Positions 55,082 through 62,928 of a stretch of 64,000 nucleotides of DNA are shown one piece after another; position 1 is the stretch's first letter, and each line of letters starts with the position of its first letter. The DNA comes from JAHDHW01 sp963793295 (GTDB taxonomy: Bacteria > Bacteroidota > Bacteroidia > Chitinophagales > Saprospiraceae), in contig CAWBZX010000013.1 in the NCBI GenBank assembly GCA_963793295.1, forward strand, positions 496,001 through 560,000, read 5' to 3'. The position numbers and the translations under genes were made by a program. The notes under the pieces were generated by a model. That model did no database searches. It was not told the DNA's origin and saw only the letters and a program-made list of their open reading frames with translations.

Positions 55082-56385
55082 TGGGAATACTGGCGGTCAT
55101 ATTATTCCTGAGTATTTTTATTTTGATACTTTACGGCTATCCAGTCGCTTTTACTTTAGGAGGCATATCGATAATTTATGCGTTGTGTTTTTTGGATCCT
55201 GTCACTTTTTCTGCCTTGCCTCCCCGAATCATGGGAGTGATGAGTAATTACATTTTGGTTGCGGTTCCGCTGTTTATTTTTATGGGGATCATGCTCGAAA
55301 AATCGGGGCTTGCCGAAAGTTTACTTGAAACAATGGCCATGCTTTTTGGAAGTATGCCGGGCGGCTTAGCAATTTCTGTGGTGATCGTTGGTGCTTTGCT
55401 CGCTGCCTCAACCGGGATCGTTGGCGCAACCGTTATTACGATGGGCTTGATCAGCTTACCCACCATGCTCAAGCGCGGGTATAAGCCAGAACTGGCGACA
55501 GGGACAATTGCCTCCGCCGGAACACTTGGTCAAATTATTCCGCCATCGGTGGTTTTAGTTCTTTTAGGTAGCGTTTTAAGTGTATCGGTTGGTGATCTTT
55601 TTAAAGCTGCAATGATTCCTGGAATTTTATTGGTAGTTGCTTACATCGGGTACATTTTATTTTTTGCATTGCGCAACCCTGATCAGGCTCCAAGCATCCC
55701 CGCAGCAGAAATTGAGTTATTCAAAAGTCAAAATTTTATTGCAAAAGTTATCAAGGCTTTTGTGTTGCCGTTACTATTGATTATCGCCGTTTTAGGGTCC
55801 ATTTTTATGGGAATCGCCTCTCCTACCGAAGCTGCCGGAATTGGAGCTTTGGGAGCAATTCTGTTGACGATAAGCCAAAAGAAATTCAGCCTGGATGTTT
55901 TAAAATCTGTGATGCAGGAAACGACTCATTTGAGCTGTATGGTTTTTATCATCCTTTTGGGTGCCACGACGTTTACGTTTGTTTTTCGAGAGATGGGCGG
56001 TGACCGGTATCTCGTTCAATTGATAGAAAATGCAAACCTTTCACCAACCGTCTTTTTGATTTTAGTAATGGTTGTGGTTTTTGTTGCAGGGTTTTTTATT
56101 GACTTCATTGAAATCATTTTCATCATAGTACCAGTGGTAGCACCGATTTTTGAAATTTACGAGATGAATTTGATTTGGATTGGGATATTAATTGCACTCA
56201 ATTTGCAGACCTCCTTTTTAACTCCACCTTTTGGCTTTTCTTTATTTTATTTAAAAGGAGTAGCACCACCAGAAGTGACAACACAGCATATGTACAAAGG
56301 GATTATTCCTTTTGTCATTATTCAGCTTATTTTTCTGGTGCTGGTCATTGTCTTTCCAAAAATCGTTTTTTTGTTAATTGATTAG
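55081..56385 (+). CDS. TRAP transporter large permease (DctM-like)
   Basis: A 434-residue inner-membrane protein with about 12 helices and DctM signatures: VPLFIFMGIMLEKSG, IVGATVITMGLISLPTML, TGTIASAGTLGQIIPPSVV and IASPTEAAGIGALGAIL. It is translationally coupled to the small subunit. The binding-protein gene starts on the opposite strand next door and ends one base after this stop, an unusual convergent layout for a TRAP set. Confidence 0.95.
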   Translation: MGILAVILFLSIFILILYGYPVAFTLGGISIIYALCFLDPVTFSALPPRIMGVMSNYILVAVPLFIFMGIMLEKSGLAESLLETMAMLFGSMPGGLAISVVIVGALLAASTGIVGATVITMGLISLPTMLKRGYKPELATGTIASAGTLGQIIPPSVVLVLLGSVLSVSVGDLFKAAMIPGILLVVAYIGYILFFALRNPDQAPSIPAAEIELFKSQNFIAKVIKAFVLPLLLIIAVLGSIFMGIASPTEAAGIGALGAILLTISQKKFSLDVLKSVMQETTHLSCMVFIILLGATTFTFVFREMGGDRYLVQLIENANLSPTVFLILVMVVVFVAGFFIDFIEIIFIIVPVVAPIFEIYEMNLIWIGILIALNLQTSFLTPPFGFSLFYLKGVAPPEVTTQHMYKGIIPFVIIQLIFLVLVIVFPKIVFLLID

Positions 56386-57513
56386 CTATTGAATCTGAAT
56401 GCTGTTGTAAAAAACTTTTTCGGTAAGTTCTGACCAGGCAATGGCCTTTTTACGAAAGTTGTTGTACGACTCATAAACCTTTTTTGCAAAAGGATCGCTT
56501 TCAACTAGCTCTTGGATGACTTCATTAGTATAGATCCGGAGCTGTGCTAAAACATGATCCGGGAATTTACGAATTTCAACTTTTCCTTCCGCAAGTATTT
56601 TCTCAAGAAAGGCGCCATTTTTGGCTTCAAACTCAGAAAGCATCCAGGTATTTAAACGTTGGGCCGCGCTTTGCGCGATGACTTTTAAATGATTGGGCAA
56701 AGCGTCAAATTTCTTTTTGTTGAAGAAAAGCTCCAATGTAGTTCCGGCTTCATGCCAACCCGGAGAATAATAATACTTTGCAATTTGATGGAACCCCATT
56801 TTGTAATCATGGAATGGGCCAATCCATTCTGTCGCATCAATGACTCCTCTTTCAAGGCCGGTGTATAATTCACTTCCAGCTAAAAGAACTGGTGTTCCTC
56901 CTGCTTTTTTCAAAACTTTTCCACCCAGCCCAGGCATTCGCATTTTCAAGCCCTGAAAATCATCCATACTGTTTATCTCGCGATTAAACCATCCTCCCAT
57001 TTGAACTCCTGTGTTTCCTCCTACCATGGGGACTAAACCGTATTTCGTATAACATTCTTCCCAAAGCTCCAAACCTCCCCCACAAAGAATCCATGAATTT
57101 AATTGCTGTGCGTTCATGCCGAATGGGACTGATGCAAAAAATTGCGCTGAAGGGACCGTGCCAGCCCAATAATAAGCAGAACCACTTCCAACTTCAGCAG
57201 CTCCGCTCCTAACGGTATTGAAAGCCTCCAGCGGAGGAACCAATTCTCCTCCTCCATAAACTGCGATGTCCAATTGACCTTCAGACATTTCACGGATCCA
57301 CTTTGCAAATAGTTTGCATCCCTCATCCAGCACAGGAAAATTTGGTGGCCAGGTGGTCACCATTTTCCATTTATAAGTTTTGCGATTGATGATGTTTGGC
57401 GCTCCCGAATTTTGAGCGGTATTTTGTGATAAGCAGGAGCGTAATACGAGCGGGAGTGAAATAGTGCCAAAGGCCAGACCCTTAAAAAAAGTCTTTCTGC
57501 TAAATTTTTTCAT
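56386..57513 (-). CDS. TRAP transporter solute-binding protein (TakP-like)
   Basis: A 375-residue periplasmic DctP-family protein. The N-terminus combines a basic start (KKFSRKTFFKG) with a hydrophobic stretch and LRSC, fitting Tat-like or lipoprotein export. WKMVTTWPPNFPVLDEG, NTVRSGAAEVGSG and GVIDATEWIGPFHDYKMGFH are typical of the TakP group that binds 2-oxo acids or lactate-type ligands. Downstream of cupin and pth on the same strand. Confidence 0.92.
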   Translation of the reverse strand: MKKFSRKTFFKGLAFGTISLPLVLRSCLSQNTAQNSGAPNIINRKTYKWKMVTTWPPNFPVLDEGCKLFAKWIREMSEGQLDIAVYGGGELVPPLEAFNTVRSGAAEVGSGSAYYWAGTVPSAQFFASVPFGMNAQQLNSWILCGGGLELWEECYTKYGLVPMVGGNTGVQMGGWFNREINSMDDFQGLKMRMPGLGGKVLKKAGGTPVLLAGSELYTGLERGVIDATEWIGPFHDYKMGFHQIAKYYYSPGWHEAGTTLELFFNKKKFDALPNHLKVIAQSAAQRLNTWMLSEFEAKNGAFLEKILAEGKVEIRKFPDHVLAQLRIYTNEVIQELVESDPFAKKVYESYNNFRKKAIAWSELTEKVFYNSIQIQ

Positions 57514-57567
57514 GATAGAAATTTGTTGAACAGTAAGCTAGCAAAATAGCGAATTGCAAGCAAGGAT

Positions 57568-57891
57568 TTAGCGATAATCTTCTCTGGTGGGCTGAAAAAC
57601 ATCGAGTATAAAACAATCAGTCAGCGCTTTTCCACCATGTTCGATATTGGAAGGGATTTTTACGATTTCACCTTTGCGGCAAATTGTGGTTTTATTATCT
57701 ACGGTCATTTCAAATTCACCTTCCAGCACATTGGTAACCTGTTCGTGGATATGCGAATGTATAGGCAAGCTGGAACCTTTTTCAACTCTCCAATAAGCTA
57801 TGGTCATATTTTCAGTATGAATAAATTTTGCATGAAATCCTTTGATGATTTCTTTTTCTGTGATGCCTTCAAGTTTTAAAAAGTGATCCAT
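57568..57891 (-). CDS. Small cupin-domain protein
   Basis: A 107-residue single-domain cupin. Metal ligands are suggested by SLPIHSHIHEQVTNVLEGEF (two or three His and a Glu) and IPSNIEHGGKALTDC (His). Function unknown; such proteins may be isomerases, dioxygenase-like or regulators. Its start is 7 nt after the pth stop, so it is cotranscribed with pth. Confidence 0.85.
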   Translation of the reverse strand: MDHFLKLEGITEKEIIKGFHAKFIHTENMTIAYWRVEKGSSLPIHSHIHEQVTNVLEGEFEMTVDNKTTICRKGEIVKIPSNIEHGGKALTDCFILDVFQPTREDYR

Positions 57892-57898
57892 AAAACTA

Positions 57899-58507
57899 CT
57901 ATTTGTTGAAAAAATTCATTGTTCTTTCAATCCCAATAGTTGCAAATTTTTTGACAGCTTCAGTGGCAAATTTAATGATTTCAGGAAGTTGTTCTTTTTC
58001 TTCGGAAGACCATTCTCCCAAAACGTAATCAACCTGCCGGCCTTTTGAAAATTCGTTTCCAATTCCAATGCGAAGGCGCGCATAATCATTGCTGCCAAGC
58101 ATTTGATTAATGCTTTTCAAGCCATTATGGCCACCATCTTTTCCTTTTGCTCTCAGCCGTTGTTTTCCTAAAGGCAAGTTTAGATCATCAACGATTACAA
58201 ATAAATTTTCTTTTTGAACTTTCTTTTTTTGCAGCCAATATCTCACGGATTTTCCACTTAAATTCATAAAAGTGGAGGGTTTTAGTAAAATGATTGTCCG
58301 ACCTTTGTGTCGGAATTCAGCGATATCTCCAAGCTGATCATTTTTAAATTTTACTTCAAACTCTTTCGCCAAATAGTCAACCACATCAAAACCTATATTG
58401 TGCCGTGTATTGTCATAATCTGCGCCCATGTTTCCAAGGCCAACAACCAAATACTTCATAGGGTCAGGTTCTTCTTTTTTAAAAAACTTTTTTAACCAAT
58501 CAATCAT
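57899..58507 (-). CDS. pth: Peptidyl-tRNA hydrolase
   Basis: Recycles peptidyl-tRNA released from stalled ribosomes. YLVVGLGNMGADYDNTRHNI carries the conserved Asn and the catalytic His, and FVIVDDLNLPLGKQRLRAKG with DGGHNGLKSI is diagnostic. A 16-residue basic extension precedes the family start; ATG 58459 is the alternative, but the promoter at 58536-58565 supports 58507. At 202 residues the length is normal. Confidence 0.96.
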   Translation of the reverse strand: MIDWLKKFFKKEEPDPMKYLVVGLGNMGADYDNTRHNIGFDVVDYLAKEFEVKFKNDQLGDIAEFRHKGRTIILLKPSTFMNLSGKSVRYWLQKKKVQKENLFVIVDDLNLPLGKQRLRAKGKDGGHNGLKSINQMLGSNDYARLRIGIGNEFSKGRQVDYVLGEWSSEEKEQLPEIIKFATEAVKKFATIGIERTMNFFNK

Positions 58508-58535
58508 ATATTCGTTACAATTTGTAAAAACGCCA

Positions 58536-58565
58536 TAAAGGTAGACAATATGAAGCTGTTTACAA
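58536..58565 (-). promoter_or_regulatory. Promoter of the pth-cupin operon
   Basis: On the minus strand TTG (58565-58563), 19-nt spacer, TACCTTTA (58543-58536). Transcription would start near 58530, about 20 nt before the pth ATG. Confidence 0.65.
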
Positions 58566-58630
58566 TTTGAATTAAACTATTAAAAATATGGAAAGGTTCC
58601 GAAGCCTGGATGATAAAATATCAGATATGT

Positions 58631-58666
58631 AAAAGGAGCTTTCTCAGATGAGAAGAGCCCCTTTTT
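58631..58666. terminator. Orphan terminator-like hairpin
   Basis: GCTTTCTC pairs with GAGAAGAGC (one bulge), extended by GG/CC and A/T pairs, with a T run on the plus strand and T-rich 3-prime side on the minus strand. It lies upstream of both neighbours, so it does not end either gene. Confidence 0.55.
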
Positions 58667-59030
58667 ACTAGTGGTCAGAAGTAATCTTTCTGTCGAATTG
58701 TAAAACTTCTTTTGAAACTTTACCTTGCCCAATTATAGATTAACTATTTGGGATTGGCAGTAAAAAAATTGTGTACTTTGAGTTCCGATTTTTGGAGTTG
58801 GGAAGAAAAACTAAAATAAGATTTAAGGGATGGGTTTTAAAAAGCATCATAAATGCTTGAATTTCATAAAAGTAAGCTAAATTATTTTTAGATGAAACAT
58901 TTAGATGAAAAAAGAATGTATTTGTTTTATTTTTTTATAAAAACGATAACCAATCCATAAACTTTTAGAAAATCAATCTTTTAAAATTTTAATTGACTAT
59001 CCTAAGGAAAAGTTTTTATAAAAGCGAGTA

Positions 59031-60053
59031 ATGAAAATATATTTAAACGACAGCATCAATTTTATTTCAAAACTGACTCTACGACGAATAGGAAATGCAA
59101 TAAAGGTGCTGTCTTCTTTTTATTACACTAAATGGACAGGAAAGCCCAAACAGTGGGGTATGCCTTTTACGGTCTCCATGGAGCCAACTACGGCATGTAA
59201 TCTTCGTTGTCCGGAATGCCCCAGCGGGCTGCGCGCTTTTTCTAGGCCAACCGGAAATCTGAAAGAAGATTTTTTTCGAAAAACCATAGATGAAATTTCG
59301 AAAGATTTGATGTACCTCATTTTTTATTTTCAAGGAGAACCTTATATCAATCCCAGTTTTTTGGATATGGTTAAATATGCCAACCGGGAAGGTGTTTATA
59401 CGATCACTTCTACTAATGGACATTTTTTAAATGATGAAAATGCCAAGAAAACAATTGAATCAGGACTAGATCGTTTAATCATTTCTGTAGATGGAACAAC
59501 TCAGGAAGTCTATGAAAATTATCGGATTGCTGGAAAATTGGAAAACGTTTTAAAAGGAGCTGAAAATGTTGTAAAATGGAAAAAAAGGCTAGGATCAAAA
59601 ACACCACATATTATTTTTCAGTTTTTGGTAGTTCGACCAAATGAGCATCAAATTCCTGAAATTTATCGGCTTGCAGAAAAAATTGGTGTTGATGAAGTGA
59701 AATTAAAATCTGCCCAGGTTTATGATTATAAAAATGGCAACCCATTAATTCCTACCATTGAAAAATACGCCAGATATCAGAAACAGAATGACGGTACTTT
59801 TAAAGTAAAGAATAAACTACTGAACCATTGTTGGAAATTGTGGCATTCTTGTGTGATCACCTGGGACGGGCTGGTAGTCCCTTGTTGTTTTGATAAAGAT
59901 GCTATACATCGCCTTGGAGATTTGAAAGAATCCTCTTTCAAGACACTTTGGCAAAAAGAGCCTTACCAGAACTTTCGCTCACGGTTGCTCAAAGGCCGTA
60001 ATCAGATTGACATTTGCACTAATTGTACTGAAGGGTGTAAAGTATGGGTATAA
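59031..60053 (+). CDS. Radical SAM/SPASM-domain protein
   Basis: A 340-residue enzyme. The SAM-binding cluster is Cys56-x3-Cys60-x2-Cys63 in TTACNLRCPECPSGL; a C-terminal SPASM domain has Cys residues in CWKLWHSCVIT, VVPCCFDKD and DICTNCTEGCKVW for extra clusters. Such enzymes modify peptides or cofactors. No short precursor peptide, transporter or maturation gene is beside it, so the substrate is unknown. It lies alone between two long gaps. Confidence 0.9.
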   Translation: MKIYLNDSINFISKLTLRRIGNAIKVLSSFYYTKWTGKPKQWGMPFTVSMEPTTACNLRCPECPSGLRAFSRPTGNLKEDFFRKTIDEISKDLMYLIFYFQGEPYINPSFLDMVKYANREGVYTITSTNGHFLNDENAKKTIESGLDRLIISVDGTTQEVYENYRIAGKLENVLKGAENVVKWKKRLGSKTPHIIFQFLVVRPNEHQIPEIYRLAEKIGVDEVKLKSAQVYDYKNGNPLIPTIEKYARYQKQNDGTFKVKNKLLNHCWKLWHSCVITWDGLVVPCCFDKDAIHRLGDLKESSFKTLWQKEPYQNFRSRLLKGRNQIDICTNCTEGCKVWV

Positions 60054-60624
60054 GAAATAGTTATATTGACGTACAAAAGAGAAGGAATATTTAAAAAGAT
60101 TTTTTAGTTCGGTTAAATCAAATCTTGGTAAATTGAACAAAAGATAAGGAGAACTTTTCTGGAAAAAAACTGTTGCAGTAATAGATAAGTTAGTATGATC
60201 TAAGCTTCTGGATGCCAATATATTATTTTTAAATGCGGATTTAATTAAAACAAAACACATTAGGAATAAAAAAATGTTTTAGAAAAAACCACGCAAGCTC
60301 CTAAATAATTTTGAAAATCCCAAAAAAATAGCGAACTTTGGGTCTTATTCTTTTCGAGATAAAATCCCATCAGCAATCATACTATTCATATTTATATTGA
60401 GAAAACTGTTTCTAAAACATTTTTGAGATAACAGCGTGTTCATAGATACAAGTAATTGTTAGGGCTAAAACAGAATTAGAGAGTCAAGTTTAGCTTAATT
60501 CCTGATACTTTAGATAAACTGACGAATCAAAAACAAAACTTGAGGAACTACACTCAATAGAGAGTTAATTTGATTAGTTCTCGAAAAAAACAAAGGATTT
60601 GTTAATTCCTCAAATTGCAGCAAA
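60054..60624. other. 571-bp AT-rich non-coding gap with a large inverted repeat
   Basis: No supportable gene. Main structure is a 16-bp perfect inverted repeat (60270-60285 and 60409-60424) flanking 123 nt, inside which CCCAAA...TTTGGG can form a smaller hairpin. No terminator after the radical SAM gene was recognised. Confidence 0.6.
60270..60424. repeat. 155-bp element bounded by 16-bp perfect inverted repeats
   Basis: AAAAATGTTTTAGAAA at 60270-60285 has its exact reverse complement at 60409-60424. The interior does not code. It resembles a miniature inverted-repeat element or a structured RNA with a long closing stem; flanks (GGAATAA left, GAGATAA right) are similar but not identical, so target duplication is not clear. 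Confidence 0.55.
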
Positions 60625-61644
60625 ATGACTTATAAGACTATTTTCAAAGGCCGGTTAGAATTCGGTAGCTCAAAAAGCTACGATAAGGTTCTCAAAATGT
60701 ACCAACACAGAGTAGAGAACTATTATAAATTTGATGTCCTTCTCATCGAAGAGGATATTTTCGATGAAGCTACTTACGCTTTGGATGTTCCTAGATTTAT
60801 TACTCAGGGAACGGAAAAAAGCTGGAAAAACACTTTCAGTTTATTGGAATATATCGCTCAGTTTGCTGTAGCAGGAAATTTCGTTGCTTGGATGACAGAT
60901 GAAGGAAAGATTCTTCATCACGGCGTGGTCGAGCCACGAAGTGATAAAGGTGCTGTTCAGGCCTACCTGAAAGGTCGGGATTTAATGGAAAAAAGTGGAA
61001 AAGAAGGCGAAGCAAAAGCAGCATTGAGTAAAGCGATCGAAAAATATGAACGCCATGCTTTGGCATATGAACGAAGAGGTCAAGTCAATTTAATTCTTAA
61101 AAATTATGATGACGCGATGTATGACTTTACAAAAAGTATCGATTTCGCATTTGGTCATCCTGAACCCTACCTCGGAAGAGCCAGGGTTCATATACACAAT
61201 AAAGACTTTAACGCTGCCATTGCAGATTTAGAGCAATCAATCAAAAAATCAATTCCGCTGCAACCAATTTACTGGGTAGCTCGACGCTTGAAAGCGGACA
61301 GTCATTTAAAAATAAATGATTTCAAAGGAGCATTGCCTGATTTAAAGTTTTTCTCTAATCGGCAGTTCAAAATTGAAGATCCCAATTATTTAGTAAAAAG
61401 AGGTGTTTCTTTCAAATACGGGAAGGTGTTGCTTGAGACTGGAGATTTCCAGGAAGCACTTACTGTTTTTGATTCAGTACTTAAAATGGAAGAAGGCAGT
61501 GACAAAATTTCTGAATCTGAAATGATTTTGTATCGCGGGATTGCCCGAAAGAAAGCCGGTAAAACCGGATTTCTTAAAGACTGGCAACAGGCTGCTAAAT
61601 TGGGTTCTGTTCAGGCAGGAGAGCTGATCAAAGAAAATGCTTAA
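60625..61644 (+). CDS. Tetratricopeptide-repeat protein
   Basis: A 339-residue soluble protein. The N-terminal 120 residues (FKGRLEFGSSKSYDKVLKMY) are a separate unnamed region, repeated in style in other Bacteroidota TPR proteins; residues about 130-330 hold four or five TPR units (ALAYERRGQVNLILKNYDDA, PYLGRARVHIHNKDFNAAIA). Likely a protein-interaction scaffold in the cytosol. Followed by a strong terminator. Confidence 0.8.
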   Translation: MTYKTIFKGRLEFGSSKSYDKVLKMYQHRVENYYKFDVLLIEEDIFDEATYALDVPRFITQGTEKSWKNTFSLLEYIAQFAVAGNFVAWMTDEGKILHHGVVEPRSDKGAVQAYLKGRDLMEKSGKEGEAKAALSKAIEKYERHALAYERRGQVNLILKNYDDAMYDFTKSIDFAFGHPEPYLGRARVHIHNKDFNAAIADLEQSIKKSIPLQPIYWVARRLKADSHLKINDFKGALPDLKFFSNRQFKIEDPNYLVKRGVSFKYGKVLLETGDFQEALTVFDSVLKMEEGSDKISESEMILYRGIARKKAGKTGFLKDWQQAAKLGSVQAGELIKENA

Positions 61645-61670
61645 AATTTAAATGATAAACTTTTTATATG

Positions 61671-61712
61671 AAATGGTCATTAGTTACTTTAGCTAATGAC
61701 CATTTTTATTTT
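61671..61712 (+). terminator. Intrinsic terminator between the TPR gene and the DAHP synthase gene
   Basis: A perfect 13-bp stem (61671-61683 with 61693-61705) with a 9-nt loop, then a T-rich tail. It ends only a few nt before the next ATG (61718), so it could also act as an attenuator for that gene. Confidence 0.85.
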
Positions 61713-61717
61713 TTAGA

Positions 61718-62797
61718 ATGAAAATTATTCAAATCAAAAATTGGGGGTTCAATATTCCAAATCAACGCCCAATACTTATTTCTGGCCCTTGCAGTGCAGA
61801 AACAGAAGATCAGGTAATACGTAGTTGTTTGGGCGCGGCCAAGCAAGGAGCTTCAATTCTCAGGGCAGGTATTTGGAAACCCCGTACCAGGCCAGATTCC
61901 TTTGAAGGTGTTGGCGCCATTGGTTTGCCCTGGATAAAAGCTGCAGGAGAGAAAACAAAGTTACCGGTGACTATTGAAGTCGCAAATACCAAACATGTTG
62001 AATTAGCGTTAAAAGCTGGGATTGACATTTTTTGGATCGGTGCCCGTACCAGTGTTAATCCATTTACAATTCAAGAAATTGCGGAAGCTTTGAGAGGCGT
62101 TGATATCCCTATTTTAATTAAAAATCCGGTGAACCCTGATTTGGAATTATGGATCGGTGCTATCGAACGATTCTATAAAGTTGGGATTAACAAAATAGCA
62201 GCTATCCATCGTGGATTTTCAGTTTATAAACCCAAACCATACCGGAATTTACCCATGTGGGAAATTCCAATTGAACTTCGGCGACGAATTCCTAATCTTG
62301 AAATTATTTGTGATCCCAGCCATATTTGCGGTAAGCGATCTCTCCTTCAGGACATTTCTCAAAAAGCACTGGACCTTGAATTTGACGGCCTCATGATCGA
62401 ATCCCATATTAATCCTGCTCTAGCATTGAGCGATGCTACTCAGCAAATAACGCCACAGGATTTGGGTAAACTCTTAAAGAGTTTAATTCACAGGAATCCG
62501 GTTGGTGATAATCCTAACTTTTTGGCAAATTTGGAAGCACTTCGCTTAGATATTGATAATATTGATTTAGAGGTCATTCAACTGATTGTAAAACGAATGG
62601 AAGTAGTCCATGAGATCGGAAAGTATAAAAAAGAGAATGGCGTTACAATCCTGCAAATGAACCGATGGACCGAAATATTCGATAGTCGTGTTATGAAAAC
62701 TATCGAAGCCGGATTGTCAAAAGAATTTGCTCATGCGTTTATACAATGCATTCACAATGAATCCATTCGTGAACAAACGGAGGTGATGAATGGTTAG
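61718..62797 (+). CDS. Bifunctional DAHP synthase (type I-beta) / chorismate mutase
   Basis: Joins PEP and erythrose 4-phosphate at the entry of the shikimate pathway and turns chorismate into prephenate. The DAHP synthase barrel (about 10-260) shows RPILISGPCSAETE, LRAGIWKPRTRP, WIGARTSVNPF and CDPSHICGKRS; the C-terminal AroQ-type chorismate mutase (about 272-359) has LRLDIDNIDLEVIQLIVKRM and HEIGKYKKENG. This fusion is common in Bacteroidota; the mutase part may serve allosteric control. No other aromatic-pathway gene is in the window. Confidence 0.94.
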   Translation: MKIIQIKNWGFNIPNQRPILISGPCSAETEDQVIRSCLGAAKQGASILRAGIWKPRTRPDSFEGVGAIGLPWIKAAGEKTKLPVTIEVANTKHVELALKAGIDIFWIGARTSVNPFTIQEIAEALRGVDIPILIKNPVNPDLELWIGAIERFYKVGINKIAAIHRGFSVYKPKPYRNLPMWEIPIELRRRIPNLEIICDPSHICGKRSLLQDISQKALDLEFDGLMIESHINPALALSDATQQITPQDLGKLLKSLIHRNPVGDNPNFLANLEALRLDIDNIDLEVIQLIVKRMEVVHEIGKYKKENGVTILQMNRWTEIFDSRVMKTIEAGLSKEFAHAFIQCIHNESIREQTEVMNG

Positions 62798-62913
62798 TTT
62801 TTCAGTTAAAGAAGTGTGATTTTTTAAAAAATAGCGTTACAAATTGGCAATATTCTCGTTAGGATTAGAATTAAGTAATTGCCTGAAAACCAAATTATTA
62901 AAAGTAAAAAGTT

Positions 62914-62920
62914 AGGAGGA
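62914..62920 (+). promoter_or_regulatory. Shine-Dalgarno-like AGGAGGA ahead of the TPR-PD40 gene
   Basis: AGGAGGA ends 8 nt before the ATG at 62929, a near-perfect Shine-Dalgarno spacing. Most genes in this window lack such a site, so it supports this start and possible strong translation. Confidence 0.6.
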
Positions 62921-62928
62921 TTCAGCTT

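Larger units (their letters stand above)
58508..59030. other. 523-bp non-coding gap between divergent pth and radical SAM genes
   Basis: Contains the pth promoter, a 14-codon frame (58588-58632) whose stop overlaps the start of a terminator-like hairpin (58631-58666), and a candidate promoter for the downstream gene (TTG near 58757, TACTTTG near 58776). A near-tandem repeat of TTAGATGAAA occurs around 58890-58915. No larger gene is supported. Confidence 0.6.

Noticed and set aside
59979..60260. 93-codon minus-strand frame overlapping the end of the radical SAM gene
   Set aside because: Partly antisense to conserved SPASM residues and otherwise AT-driven; no domain seen.
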